Shown: positions 13,437 through 27,367 of the stretch, in pieces | Numbering within the stretch: the first letter of the stretch is position 1 | Layout of the letters: each line of letters begins with the position of its first letter | DNA from: Gymnogyps californianus | Taxonomy: Eukaryota; Chordata; Aves; Accipitriformes; Cathartidae | Reading direction: 5' to 3' | Length of the DNA stretch: 64,000 bases | Assembly (NCBI RefSeq): GCF_018139145.2 | Contig: NC_059475.1 | Span: 16,062,937-16,126,936 of the forward strand | Notes under the pieces: model-generated | What the model saw: the letters and a program-made list of their open reading frames with translations, nothing else | What the model was told of the DNA's origin: nothing | The model's database searches: none | Position numbers and translations under genes: made by a program

Positions 13437-15475
13437 AGTACGAGGGTAAGATTTAGTGGCCAACAGTTGCTCGTGTGGAGTTGAAGCATTTGCTTGCCCA
13501 GACAAGTGCAGTGCTGGGGATCTGCTAGTATTCGAGCAGTTGACTCCCTGCCACTAATATCATTATTTATAGTGTAGCACAGGCAAAGTGACTTACTCCA
13601 ACAGACACCAAATAGGTGGGTAATATTTTTACACTCTGATGTTTCAGTGGAAAGTAACCAAAGAGGACTCGCATTAGTCATGGTGTAAGCAGTTTAAAAA
13701 AAAATAATCCTTCAACTCTTTTCTCTATTTCATCACTTATATAAGCAACGCATTTCTGTGGATAGAGTTATAGTTTTTTCCTTCTAAAGATGTCACATAA
13801 CTTTCAAAGAGCCCAGTGTTCAGCTTAGCAGCTGTTCTTGCTTTTTTTAAACAGGGCTTCTTCATTCACAAGAAATATAAGGAAAGTGTGTCTGTATAGC
13901 ATCTGGCAAAGTAGTCTCCTGATCCCTTACTAGATAGGTAGGTGCCACCAGTATTTAGGTATACTTTGAAGCTTGTTTTATGCTTTGAAGAAGGGCTTTC
14001 TCCTTCATGATCTTTTGAAGTGCCCTTATTCATTGTTCCTCCATTAAAAGTGAAAGTTTTAAAGTCCCAAAATATTACACACAGCACATGGACAGCAAAA
14101 AGTCCATTTACTACTGTGCTAAACATTTGCCTTTGGAGCTGTGCACTCAGCTGTTCTGCTGGCAGCGTTTTTGCATTTGCCTTTGACACCTGAATGTGGT
14201 GGGGAGGGTAAATGCTGGGCATTAGAGGAACAAGCTGCTCGCAGGTTCAGGCTTTCAGCACTTACAAGAGAGAAACAGGAGTAAATGGCAAATAAGCCAA
14301 AAAGTTTTTAAAAGCTCGGCATGGTGTGTCACTGCCTTAACCCAGCTTTAATTTTTGCCTTGGTTGTAGTCAGTAATAGTGACACATGCTGCTATTTTCA
14401 TGAGTGGAATAGCAAAATACCTCAACTCATGACAGTAATATTTAGAAAAACCCTCTCCCATTGGTTATTGCTTGTACTTCTGCCTTTCTGTATTACCCCC
14501 AAGAGGAATATAAGTTTTAAACTGAGATATTTTAGATTTGAGTAAGACAGGCAGTGTTATGTGTGTGTAACAACATTTTCACATCTTCATATTAGTATAC
14601 GAGTGTTTCAGCAACCTGGAGTTGTAACAGTGCTTTTGTCCTCTGCCACTGCCTTTGTGAACAGGTCTCCAGACTCTGTTCAGAGTGTTAGACATTATCT
14701 AAGCTTTTCAAAAGAGGAATAAGCATCCCAGGCAGTGATGTTCCTCACTTCTAAAGTGGTTGTATAATTTTCAGGTCTGTTCTTCCACTAATTGACAACT
14801 CAGGTTGTAAATGGGAGTAAAAGTCTACTCCATACTGATAGATGGGACTAGCTTTCCCTTCTATTCTGAATTGCACTTTTAACATGTTTGCCAAATATCT
14901 GTGGAGCCGTGGCAATGTCACTGCTTCTCCACAATGTGCCAAAATTTGCCTGGTCCACTTTTTTTGTAGTATTACTATTTTTAAGACTGGGAATGGTATC
15001 ATGCAAAGACACAATTCAGTGAAATGATTTTTGCATCTTATGTCTAGGGCTGTGTTTAAGGGCAAATGCTCAGCTGGTGTCTCGCTACGGTTCTGCTTTT
15101 TTCAATGGATTTCTGACAACTTACCCCAGTGAAGGGCCTGCCCTTTCCTCCACAACTATCGAATTACATTGACCAAGCATTCTGCTTGCAACAGAAAAGT
15201 GCAGCAAATTATGATTAGTAACATCAGATGAATACCAGCTCTGAAAAAACTTCAGTTATATTTTTACATGACTTATTCACGGTGAATGAGAAATGCATTT
15301 AATCAGATATTTTAGTATATCTGTTAAGGAAATTAGTAGGCTAGGACAGAGTGTAAAGATTGCTTACACTATTGAGCAAGGGCTGAGTGTGCCAATAATC
15401 CATGATACAGGGAGCTAAAATTGTGTATTAAATCAGGAAGAATGATGCAAGAAGCTGGAGAAAAGGACCAGGTGT

Positions 15476-15518
15476 AAAAAAAACCAACCAAACAAACAAA
15501 AAAACCCCAAACCCAACC
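15476..15518 (+). repeat. A-rich CAAACC-type simple repeat
   Basis: Irregular CCAA, CAAA and CCCAAA words following an A run, of the same style as the tract at 13364-13436. A homopolymeric frame through it accounts for the phenylalanine-rich end of a minus-strand open frame, which is not a gene. Confidence 0.65.
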
Positions 15519-15913
15519 TGATTTTGTGCCTGCCTTGGGCTTGACGTAGTCTATTCCTAAAGCTCGTAGCCCAGGGCTTACGACATGGGCAAAGCACGCA
15601 GAAGCTTAGGGCAGAGATGCCCAAATGCTGGGGGCAGGAGCTGCCGGTCTGGCCCCGCACCAGGGAAAAGGGGTCCTTTGGGATGCTGGGGCCCTGGTCA
15701 CCTCCTTTTCAGCTGGCTGTCTCTGCCTTCAGACAGACAGGAGACACCCCACTTTCCTGGCTCTGTGGAAATGCTATTGATGAGGGGGTTAAAAGTCTAT
15801 TGTTTTGGGGCACTTGGGTGCTGGGTTTGTCATGATTAAGCAAACCACTTTTTTTCTTCCTGGTCATCTTTTCAACCAACATTTTATTTTGCTTTTCCGG
15901 TTCTGCAATGGTT

Positions 15914-15938
15914 TAAAAAGAAAAAAAAAAAAAAAAAG
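15914..15938 (+). repeat. Poly-A tract
   Basis: An A run interrupted once by G near its start. No retroposon body or target-site duplication was recognised around it. Confidence 0.7.
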
Positions 15939-18900
15939 AGTAGTACACCAGAGTGTGGATAACCTGGGCTGCCCATGATTGCACTGTCTGTGGCTTTCTT
16001 GAGGAGGGGAAAATTATTAGTGGGAAACTTGGCAGACATCAGCTTTAAGCATTTCTTGGTAGAGGTTTTTTTCACTGCTTATGTGGGATGATGAAGATAA
16101 TATCAAGAATAAGTGTGGATCTTATTCTTCCTTTCTGTATGGTTTTAGTTGAGTTTAATTTCTCTAGACAGAATCCTGCATGGTTTAGGGTTTGACTGAA
16201 GCCAAATTAATGGGACTCTGGTTCTAGTTTTTGTGTTAGACAGTGAGGGGCTGTATGCCTACAGGTATTTATTGTGACAGTGCATTTTTTCCCCTGCGTC
16301 TTCTGCTGCCTTGTATAAATCAGCCAGCAGTACTGCCGATTACATGTTGTTACATGGGCTGCTTTTGTATACACAATAACGGGTCTTAGAGGCAATAAAA
16401 CTCATCTCTCCAACTCAATCCTCGAGCAATAGATAAAACTCTGTGTGACTGTTGCTGTGGATAGATGTATTTTGTTTCTTTTTTTTAATAGTAAGTTTTA
16501 AGATACAGAACTTAACTTTTACTGGCTTACAACTTGAGAGCAATTTCCAGAGTTCAGTTTATAAGCCTCTGGGAGGGTTTTTGCAATAGCTTTTTTTTTT
16601 AGGGGGGTTTAGGTATTTCAGCTATGACAGGACTGAATTTCATGCTCCTCTAGTATCAGACACTATTACTTAAAATAGTTCCACCCTGCTGTGGGCCGAG
16701 CCGGTTTCCCTTACACCGCAGCGGACGGCAGCTCGCCGGGAGAAGGGCAGTGCAGGGGCATGCCTGAGCTGCTCAGGAAAAATCCACTCAAACAGCCATC
16801 TGCAGATGAAAGTTAGGGATTACTCATCGGAAAGATCAGTTGTTTAACCTTTAATAGCACCTCTGGTAGGGTCTTTGTCAGAGACAGCCCCATGCTTTCT
16901 GCTAACCTTTCCTGACTAGGTATTTCTAGCCAAAGCAGCCTCTGATAAGAATTTGAGTTGTTCCTTTTAGCTTTTTCCTTAAATAGTCCACAGTGGTTCA
17001 AATGTATGTGTTGATGTAACTTGGTACAGCAGGATGTCCTCTGGAGCAGGTTGTCAGGTGGAGATAATTGTAACCAGTTCATGCACCTCAGCAGAACTCG
17101 AGTAATTTTTGCGGTCAGAGGCTCTGCTTTAGTGTTGCTGGGTGTTGCTTTAGGAGGGTATGCTAAGTGTGGGTGGCTGTGCCTGTTCTTGCAAGCGAGA
17201 GCTGTTCCTTTCTCCTAGAAAGGTTGTCCTCTAACAAGTATGGATTGTTTTGGGCATTGAATCTGAAATGACTGCAGTGAAGAGAGCGAGCTGGAGATAC
17301 TTGGCATCACTTTCCATGTGCAGAGGTGAAAGCACAGCATCCTCCAGCTCATGCTAACCTGGCTGGAAGGGCTGAGTTAGAAATGAGACATGAATGTGGA
17401 TGTGGGCGCAGCCTGTTAATTTTGACATGCATATGCTATTCACAAGAAATACTGACTTTGGAGACAAGACTCTTGTACATCAAGAGAATGCTGCTCTGGC
17501 TTTCCATACGTCTTAAAATTTTACCGCTTTTTTTTTACCTACTGAAATATTCTGAGTATTGTCAGACAGATGTGAGAAAGCAGGAGGCAGATCATGGGGA
17601 AGAAGAAGGAGGGGAGTAGAAAAGAAAAAATGAAAGAGAATTTAGAGACATTCAGAGCTGAGCAGTACCCACAATATTGTATTTAAACCCTGTGCATGTA
17701 ACTGCCGAGGAAAAAGGTGGTGGTTTTATCCAACTTAAAGGGGACTAAAATATCTAAATATTTGTTGTGCAGATTTTTTAAAAAAATATTTGCTGAGACT
17801 GTGGAACTGCCACAAAATTGACTGCTTCAAACCCACTAATAACGGTAAAGCATTTCCACTATGTAAATGACTGCATACACACTAAACAGAGGATAGCAAC
17901 AAAGCTTTTAAGAGCGTCTTACATGTAAAGAAGCAGTTGCTATTGTCTGCAGTACTGACAGTAGTTGGTTTGAGCCTAAAGATGTGTAAGAAGTTGCAGT
18001 GGTGGTAAAGACAGCTTGTAAAAGTGCCATGGAGCTATAAAAGCGCAGCAACTTGGTTTATACATAAGATCATAGCATTGGCAACATTCAGAATTTAGTC
18101 ACTTTAATTATCAGAAGGATTTTTGTGATCTAGAGATTGTAAAGGAGAGTAGACTTAAGGAAAAAATTGCAATAAACTGCAGCTGCTTGTAGGAATGACA
18201 AGCAGTTGCTTGGTTGAGCTACAGTCCAGAAGGTGAAAACATATTTGTGTGTGATGCCGTGGTGTTTGCTGAACAAAAACTGTTAAAATTCAATAGCTTT
18301 TTCCTTACTGGAATTACTTAGAAATGGCAGACCTAAGGCTTTACAGGTAGATACAAAACCTGCTCTCTCTGTATCTCTAGAATTATCAGGGAAAGCCTAA
18401 GGAGCATGTCCATATTTATAAACTGAGGAGAACTCCACCACTCTGCCTCTTGCAATAAACATAGTATACAAACACACGTTAAATGTCTGCAAGGCGATCA
18501 TGTGGGAGAAGATAAGTCAAGCAGTTTGGTATTGAAAAGAAAATAGAGTCCCAGTCCAAGATCACTTTTGGGCATGGGAACTGAAGTCTTTCAGAAAGTT
18601 TTGGAATCTTAAAGCATATGGATGTAAAAAACCCTTCCTAAGAAGGATTATCAGTCCTAAATATAAAAAGCTCACTTCTTGTGAAAGTTGGATAAAGGCA
18701 GAGGTTTTGCATTTGGCAAATGTTACCCAGGCCTAGAGCAATGCGTGGCAAGCAGTTAGAGAGCATCAACCTGCCTCTACTGATTTCAAGATGACCACTA
18801 GCCCAGTGTTGCACATGAAGCACCATCCCTCTCTTGGTGGATATATCCTCCTCTTCAGTGTGTATCAAACTTTTTTCCCCTCAGACAGACACAGCCTCAT

Positions 18901-21671
18901 CCTATTGTCAAATGAAGACTGAAAAGGATGATGAGTACTGCCCCAAAGTTAATGCTTTCAAGGCTTCTTTCAGGAGAACAGGCTGGGGCTGGAATAGCAC
19001 CTGGGCTTGTGGCTGGGCATGGCCAGGACTGTGGGGGGAGCTCCTGGCAGTGGCAGACAGTGATGGGGAGCACCTTGCGATGCCAATGCATACCCAAGGA
19101 GTGCACACAGAAAGATAAGACCATTAAAAGAAAAAGGAATGTAGCTATAAACCTATAGAGTGAAGAAATCATTGTAGAAAGATTGTATCTGATTTAATTA
19201 TATACACTGTCTTAGTTGGATGAAAATTTATTAAAAAATATATAAATGTCAATAGAGTTGAGAGTCAAGCTGCAAATATGAATACCTTCATTACTGTAGA
19301 TGGCTACATCTAATTTTTTTGCATTTTAATGACTCAACTAAAGTTCCAGGTCTGAATATGCCACAAATTTTAGCTGCAGAAATGCATAAAAGGGTTTAAT
19401 TTCTTCTTAAATAGAACTTATCTAGTTTTCAATCTAATAGATATGACTTTTTGTTACTGTAGTCTCCATCAAAGGTCAGGGTACCATTCCTGTAGGTGCT
19501 AAAGAGGTTGCTAAGAAGAATATTATTGCAGAGACCTTACAGTGTCAAAGTGGTGGTTGCAAATGAAAGACAACCCACCCTCCCCTCTTCCCCACCAAAA
19601 CCGTAACCAAGACAACTTACTATGGATGAGGTAACTTAGGAGGAGTAAATGAATTGCCTGCTTAACCTGTGCCAGTGCTGATGCCTTAACTGCTGTGAAA
19701 TGGAGAGGAAGAATAATTTATTTAATTTTAAATATGCCTTTGGAGTTGGCTTCAAGTGCCTGCTCCGTGGTGAATTTGCCGTGTAATATCAGACATTTCA
19801 CACAGATTGTTCCATATCACACTTTCTGTATCGTGCTTTCCTGTTTTTGTTAAAGGAATCTGCCTCTTGTCTTTGAAAGTCTTGCAAGAGTTTTTAGTTT
19901 GGTACAAGGGCTGTGAGTACTATGGTAATGGGTGTTAAAGGAATTGTTTTTGGAGTATTTAGTCAAACCCAAGTAGAATTAAAATAAACCTTCCAGTGAA
20001 AGAGTTGGTCTCTTAAGCGCAGTGTGCCTGGCACTGAGAAGACCAGCTGTGGCAGTGCTTCTGTCTAAGTCTTCACACAGCCTTTTTGACATATAACTTT
20101 TTCTGTATCAATCTTTGTCTGAGGATGGAAAAACAAAGCTTTGTTGTGAAGGTGACTGCACAACCACATAGAGCAGTGGTTTCAGCATGCTGCTGGCTGG
20201 CTCAACGAAGAGAGAAAATCTTCAAGTAATGTTTGCTGCTGTGGTTGGTGACATTATCAAATTTCCCAGCGCAAATACCTTTGAGAGGAGCAAGCCTTCA
20301 GTTTTTCTTCTTAGGATCATTTAATGAGTCATTATTTACTTTTGTCACATAGCAATGTGGGACTTGATTTCTGGGAAAAAAAATGAACTCTGCCAAGGTT
20401 GTTGCTGAACAGAAGCAGCATATTTCCCGTAACAAAGTTTCAGCTCATCACATGTGAAGTTTCCAGATATAACTTTCGTTGTGATTTCATATTTTCCACT
20501 ACGTTCCTGAGGGACAGCAGCTCCTTTCAGATAAAGTCCGCTCAGTAATGAGCTTGAAAGCTGTTTCTGGTTGGAAAAGGGAAATCCATTAACAACACAG
20601 GAGAAGTACCATAAAAAGTTAGGATGTAAAGCTGGGAACAATTCAGTTTGGCTTATGACAGCAGGAATTTTAGGACGGTCGGATGTACAGTCTGTGGGGA
20701 GCCTGTGCATTGCTGCCCTCCTGCCGCAGGGTGGGACAGGGTGTGCTCCCAGATTGCGGTCTTGGGTTTTAGTTTCACTACAACCCTTTAAGCCAAGTAG
20801 TTTCAAGGGTCTGAGTTTGCTGCTGTCCTGATGGGGTTTGGAGAGTGGTGGGGGAAGAAACATGCTTTTGTTTGCTTTAATCTTCACTGCTCTGTTGTTC
20901 CCACACATGGTAGGTTTTGATTTGGGTTTTTGTTTTTCTTTTTTAAGCTGAATAACAAAGCAAATGAGCTAAGCAAGTTTATAGGGTGCTTTCCAGCTTA
21001 ATAAAAGTGGGGTAGATCATATTGTGCCCAGCCAAGCCCTGGAGTGATGGGGGACAAATGCTCCTGTTGTCTTAGTCACACCATGCGTCAGATGAAAAGG
21101 AGACCTATCTATCTTCCTAGGCAAGAGTAATTTCTAACCTTCATTCAGATAGAGAGATTGTTTAGAAGGTGTCCTTGCAAGCCTGCAGTGCCAGGGCTGT
21201 AGGAGAAATAGGCAAAGGAAGAAGGGATACGTTTTCTCCAGACTAGCTTGGACAGTTTACTACAGTGATTTAGGAAGAAGTACGGAATGATTTTTGACAC
21301 CGTGATAGTATGTGAGGTTTGCCTCTGTACCCTTCTCGGCTGCGAACTTGGTAGGAACTGCACACGTACAAACTAGCTCTTAACTTCTGCATGACTGCAG
21401 TGCCAGGTCCCCAACTGTTATAAATAGAGGCAGCTTCGGCAAAGCTACTGTGATTTATGCCGGTCAGGGACTTGGCCCAAGGTGTCAGGCTAAAACATTG
21501 ATAGGAGGAAGTCTCTCTGACTTTTATTTTCAAAGACTCTTAAGTTCAGCAGCTCTGCATCCATGTTAGGGCGGCCTCTCTCTCTTTTCCCCCTCCCTCA
21601 TCTCCTGCTGCTCTTGTACATTTTTGTTTGTCCTTTGGAATTGCATCAAATTAAATCAAAGCAGAGATGTT

Positions 21672-21705
21672 GGGTTTTGGTTGGTTTTTTTTTTTTTTTT
21701 TTTTT
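21672..21705 (-). repeat. Poly-T tract with TTTGG-rich shoulder
   Basis: T21 at 21685-21705 preceded by GGGTTTTGGTTGG. On the minus strand this is poly-A followed by CCAACCAAAACCC, the same pattern as the plus-strand A-rich tracts elsewhere in the window. Confidence 0.7.
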
Positions 21706-24245
21706 GTCCCTGACTTTGTTTTCCTTTTGAATGTCAACTCCAGTGGAAATAGAAGTTTTGGCTCAGCTCCTGAGGTGTGAACTGACAGTAGCCTGTTCCT
21801 AGGATATCTTTCTCTTAACCAAAATATGTAATAGATACCTTGCAGCACAAGACTACAAGAAACTTACAGCGGTTTTCTTTAAAATAGATCCAGGCAAGCA
21901 GTCAGCAATCTTGTATGTGGGTCTCCCCAGTTCTTGGACTGCTTCGTTGCAAGCTGTGGGTCACCCATGCATCAGCTCTATTAGTGGTTACCATTGGTGC
22001 TGTACAAAGCCTTACATTAAAAATATGGAATAAGAATCACTTTTCGCAAAGTGAGACTGCTAAAATTTGCAAACGGAAAAGGAAAGAAGGAACTTTAATT
22101 CTTGATATGCTTAAAGGGATACTTCTCAGCCAAAGTCTTCAGTTCACAAGTGTCACCATGAAATCTTGACTGTTTGCCCAAATCCCATTATCATTTAGGA
22201 AGTTCGCGATGAGTAGATTTAAGCTCTAATCATGCAAAGCATAGGAAAGTATGTGAGAATACCCACCTTTTATGGCATGGCATTTGTTGGCAGTATCGGC
22301 TTGGTTGTAGCAGACAAGATTAAAGGATTAGGAAGTAAGCCAGATACCAAACTGCTGCTGCTGCTAAAGTCGTAATTTGCCAGTATATTGATTACAGAGG
22401 ATTTTTGTTAAGCCTTCGGAACAACATCCTGTATCCTTATTTCTATGTTAGCTTGTAACTGTATATCTTTAATAAAACGGAGACCTTATTTCATAAGAAA
22501 TGTGAGGTTCTCCTATTGCTGAGATGTAATCAATTAGTTTGGTCCATTTCTGTAGCTGTCTATGTGAGTTTGGTTCTTTTTCTTTCTTCCTATAAAGTTT
22601 GCTGTGAGAGAGTACCAGATTTTTGACAGTGTTAATACAAGTAGGGAAACCCATGCTGAAGTCTGTTCTTATACTGGGGCAAGAGCAAACTTCAGTCTCC
22701 TTTGGAGGATATTGGCCATACCTGACACTGCCTGCCTGCTATCCAGTTTGTCTTCTGGAAGATGTTCCAGAACAGAGCCCTAAGGCTTGTTCTCCAAATC
22801 CCTGCTTAATGTATTTTTTTCACCCAAGTCAGGATATATTGTAATGCCTCTACTTAAACAACAGAGGAATTCAGCATTTTTAAAAATTAGCAATATGAAT
22901 GTAAGGAATTGAATGTTAAGATCCTGACCTTCCTTTCTGTGTAAGGTTACACTCGGTAGGACGCTTTTCCACAAGGCTCTCAATCTGGGCTCGTTTTGTT
23001 AATAGCACCAAGGGAGCAAGCTGGTAGGAGACACTCCTGATGGATTGAGGTAGCATGAAGGTAGACTGGAGTGGGACCCAGGCAAAACAGAAATCCAGGG
23101 AAACTGCTCCATCAAGTGTTGAAAGGTAAAACTGGCACCGCGGTATGCTAAAAATACAGGTCTTCCTTGGGCCAGAAGCAAGGCGCTCTACAAGTGTCTC
23201 ATACAGGTGAAACATGCAAAATCCCTCCTAATCTTTGTAGGGACAGATTTCAGTCTAAGCTGCATAACATTTTAAGGGATGGCCTTCATTTTAAGTTGAT
23301 GTTTACTTCCTTAAAAAAATCCATGGTAGTAGCCAGTTAAAGGCGGATCTTTTTTTCTTCCCCAACAGTTCTAATAAAAGCAAATGTTTTTCATGTATGC
23401 AAATCACATTCAACTGCAGACTTTAAAGCTTTACTTGCTTTCCTTTGAAATTGCACAGTAAGAGTTGTAAGATTTGTAGGGAGAGAAAAGTAAGCAGTCA
23501 TTTAATCTTGAATTTTAAGTGTGTATTTAATTATTCTGTTAAATGTTGACAGATATAAAGGCTGGTCTACACGTACAAATGTCACTGAAATAATTTGTAG
23601 GCTTAGATATGGCAGGCTTTCTTGCTTTCACTGTGGAAATCGGAACCCTCCTGATCTGAACCTATATTTTACTTATTTACTTATTCATTTAGGATATCTG
23701 CGTTGCTCACTGCTTAGAAGTTGTTTAGCATCTACATGTAGACCTTGATCTATTTTTTTTTTCCCACCAAAATGAGTCCACTCTCACATAGCTACTTGAA
23801 TCAAGTGAAGTAGATTTTTCATAAAGTTCTTGGCTTCTAGGGCTTTCTGTTGAGAAACTACGCTGGAAAGTTTCTGAAAACTCTTAAGAGAATAAAAAGT
23901 TTATAAAAATCTTGGTTGGAAAAGCCAACTAGGAAATGCACAGGAATAACTTAATATGACCTGATTTTCATGCAAATGCAGTGCTATGAATAATTCCATT
24001 TTTGAAAAAAGGAGATAAGAGCTCTTAAATGTCAAGTCTTCAAAATGTCATCACTGTTTCGATTTAAAAACCATTGCTGACAGATTTTTTTTTAGCTGGG
24101 TGGCAGAAAATATGTAAATGGTTTCTTCTAGTATTTTTGCTTAAAGCCGTTGAGCTCTTGCCTGCTTCTGCCCCCTTCCCAGGGGCTGCCCCAGGACTTG
24201 TTTTATCATGTCCTGACTGGTACCTTCAGGAACCCCAAAACTTCG

Positions 24246-24345
24246 TAGAATCATAGAATCATTTAGGTTGGAAAAGATGTTTAAGATCATCGAGTCCAAC
24301 TGTAACTGTACTGAAGTATTACCTCCGACCCCAAATGCTGAACGA
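24246..24345 (-). mobile_element. CR1 LINE 3' end, truncated
   Basis: Read on the minus strand this ends in two copies of the ATTCTATG-like octamer typical of avian CR1 3' tails, preceded by the well-conserved CR1 3' segment around GTTGGACTCGATGATC and CTTTTCCAACCTAAATG. CR1 elements lack a poly-A tail and usually insert as short 5'-truncated copies, which fits this fragment. The 3' terminus at 24246 is clear. The 5' boundary is vague because similarity fades after about 24300, so the upper coordinate is an estimate. No coding capacity remains. The element supports assigning the window to a bird. Confidence 0.88.
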
Positions 24346-26844
24346 GGTTGGGGGAGTGTACAAAAGCTAAAAATTTTCTTGTAAGCCTCAGAAACAGGTG
24401 CCTAGTATTCATGTTGCTGATCTGCCAGGCAGAGGCTGGAGCTGAGCAGCCCTCTGGCCATATCAAGTAGCTGCTGCTCATCATTGCTTCATCTCGTGGG
24501 GTAACGACAGAGCTCAGGGAAATGTGCAGCTGAGAAAAAAGTCCTTAATTCTGAACTTAATTTGGATGATTTATTTTAAAAATTGTGAATTCCTAAGCTT
24601 TTTAATTGACTTACAGGATATAGCATGGCACTTATCTTGCCTAACACTAGATATCTACAAACTATATCTAAGCTAGCTTGTAGTCAGTGGAGAGAAAAAG
24701 GCACTTTTTGGGTGCAATTCAGATGGCATGTGTTAGTCGCTTGCCTTAGATGTTGCTGGGGGCCTGATCTGCACTGAATAAAAAGCAGGCACAGATGTCT
24801 CCCTCTGGTGCATATGTTTATATTGTAAATGTACAGCTCTAACATAGGCACTTCTGGCCACCTCATGCAAGTCGCTAAGGGGAGTAGGTACAGCTCAGGG
24901 AGTGCTCCCCTCCTCACTCCTGCACCTTGTTTGTAAATAATTATAAACAATATATTCTATAAATAATAGAATTTTCATGAAAATATTTCCAAATCCCACC
25001 TTTTTCATAAATGTGAGTTAAAACCAGGTGTACAAGAGCAGCCCAGTCTGAGCAGCACTGTGCATTTCTGTCCATTTTTACCAGCACCTAAAGTCTTCCC
25101 TGAATTTTGAGTTGGTGAGAGAATGATTAGTATATAGAGAAATAAATAACAACCAACTCTACCTCGTTTCAGCAAAAGGCGTGGAGGGTGAGTTACCAGC
25201 TTAGGACCTATTGCCTTCAGCAGGGTGCAAAAAATGTGCATTGGATGGCTTCAGGTGTCTCCCTGAATTGCAGGGAGAATGTGTTTTTTGGTTTGGTTTT
25301 GTGTTGTTTTTTTCAGTGAATTTGTCAACATGGCTGCCAACCCGCCTGAAGGGAGAGCGGTAATTGCTGGGGGACCTGTCAGCAGAGAGTAAAGAAAAGG
25401 AGGGTGAGTCAGTGCAGAGTGATACTGTTTTTGGTCTAAAACCCCCCAAACCCCCCTCCACTACTGTGCGGAGTAACAGGTGTAACCACAGGCTTTCCCT
25501 GCTCCCTCCCCCAGCCCAAGCTAATTTAGGTTTCTAAGCCTATGGAATGAGTACAACATGATGGAGCCAAAATTTATGAAAAAATACCCATGCTAATATA
25601 GGCTGCAAAATAAATGCAAACGAAAGCTAAAGTAAAACAGCTTTTATTCACATGAAAAAATAAACCTGTTAGCTCTGATAATCAATTAAAATATTATAGA
25701 ATCAAGCAATCACAGATGTAGAAGCTTATCCTCCTTAAAGTCATTATAAATCACATCCTTTCCTAAATCTCTCTATTCCCTCTTATTGCTTACATTATAA
25801 TCCCTGCCTGAGTATCATTTTCATTGCTAAACATACTGTTTGCCAGTCAGTTTATTAAGGTTTGTCTTGATGGTGCCAAAACAAATGCTCTTTTTCAAAG
25901 ATAAAAGGAAGGCTAATATTAAAATAATAATTTCACCTCTTTGCTAGCAGAGCCTAATTATTGAAGAAATTGGCATGTGAAATCTCTGAGGTGATAGGGA
26001 ATTAGTATGTCAATAGGAGCCTGCTTTGAAGTTGACCCATACTGTTCTTGGTGGTGTTGGGTGTACCCGGTCTCTTGCGATATAATGTGGGGAAAGAGAG
26101 CTTTTTTGGGGGAGAACAACTAAAAATAAAACTGTTCTTCTTTACTGTTTTTAATTAATTAAAAGCTTTCATAAAAACAGATGGGACACATAAGAGACAC
26201 AAAAAGTAAAAGTGGACAGAAGAATTATAGACTTAAGACTGATAAGAATAGCAAAGGGGCTTTAGGGGCCTGGGACAATTAAAGAAAATGTGAAACTATT
26301 GGGTTTGTATGGGAATGGTTGTTTGGTGACATCAGGCAATTATGTCAATAAAGCGCTCCTGAGTACCGAGACCTCATTAGGGTTGAAGAGCATTATTGGA
26401 TATAGTGAGGAGTGCTGTAAGTTACTGCTACAAAAGCAAACACTTGTATTAAGCCCGAAACTGTTATCATTCGACTCAAAGCCTGGAGGAAGCATGAGCC
26501 TAACAGCTTAACAATCCTACAGATTTATATGGAAAAGCTATTATGAACAAGCAGAGCCACTAAAACATGTCCTAAAACCAAGCTTGAGAACAGACGAGAT
26601 GTTAATGAAATATGTTTATTTTTTCTATGGTTTAGTTGGCGGCAGGCAAACCCAGCGCCAAGGAAAGCTGACAAGGTCATAGCTGTGCCAGTGCTCAGTG
26701 GCCTGAGCGTTGAGAGACAGAAGCTGCTAGTCAGTGGGAAGGCTTTTAAACCCTGAACAGTCAATTTCAGTTTGAAATCTTCAAGTTACATGAGGACTTG
26801 ATGAAATAAAATCTAAATAACATGTCATCCTCCAAATATGTATT

Positions 26845-26874
26845 TTATATATATAAGATAATATATATATATAC
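26845..26874. repeat. AT microsatellite
   Basis: An interrupted (TA)n tract. The sequence is self-complementary and can extrude a cruciform, as is common for such tracts. Confidence 0.75.
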
Positions 26875-27337
26875 ACAAAATCTTATTGCAACAAGAGCAA
26901 GCCAGGCAGCATCCCCTTTTTGCATGGATAAGACTATTTAAAATAAGAAATAGAAATGGCTCCAGTCCATGGCAAACAGCTGATGGATCACTATGGTTGG
27001 ACATGCATGGACATCGGAAAAAAATGGCATTTTAGTCTCTAGTAGACCAAAAGACTAGGAATAACAGCGCTGGAGATAAAGAAATAGGTCAAGATGAGAT
27101 AGCATGGGTGAAATGTATAAAAGAAAGAAAAATATCTGTCAGTTAAGAGCAGTCAAGTGTCTTCCTATGGAGTTGCATTTCACTTCACATTAAATGTGAA
27201 ACTATATGTTCTTTGATGTTCACAACTTCCTTTAAAGATAAAGCCAGCAAGAAACTATTGATGGTTCATGGGTTTGGTCCTGGAATTGTAAAGGTGACCT
27301 CAGTGGTATGCCAATTTATACCAACTGGCAGTCTGGA

Positions 27338-27367
27338 TATGGAGATATGGGTCTCCATATCTCCATA
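27338..27367. repeat. Perfect 13-bp inverted repeat with 4-base loop
   Basis: The arm TATGGAGATATGG (27338-27350) is followed by GTCT and then its exact reverse complement (27355-27367). The stem is too short for a miRNA precursor and there is no U-run after it to suggest a polymerase III terminator. It may be a palindrome created by templated misalignment. Confidence 0.75.

Larger units (their letters stand above)
9665..24245. other. Long non-coding stretch with simple repeats
   Basis: No gene, RNA gene or transposon was recognised in these 14.6 kb. It holds a C20 homopolymer (10530-10549), A-rich and CAAACC-like tracts (11247-11262, 13364-13436, 15476-15518, 15914-15938), a short CpG cluster around 16690-16745 and a T21 run with a TTTGG-rich shoulder (21672-21705). 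A 187-codon minus-strand open frame at 20345-20908 is the longest here; it has no recognised domain and is treated as chance. Plus-strand G and T excess is visible throughout, for example G 21, T 23, A 9, C 7 in 17101-17160. Confidence 0.6.

Noticed and set aside
20345..20908. 187-codon minus-strand open frame
   Set aside because: The length is borderline for chance in 64 kb. The peptide has no recognisable domain, signal peptide or family resemblance. Codon conservation between species would be needed to revive it.
27338..27367. miRNA precursor or tRNA
   Set aside because: The stem is only 13 bp, far short of a miRNA hairpin, and there are no tRNA arm motifs. The same applies to the hairpins at 58091 and 63208.
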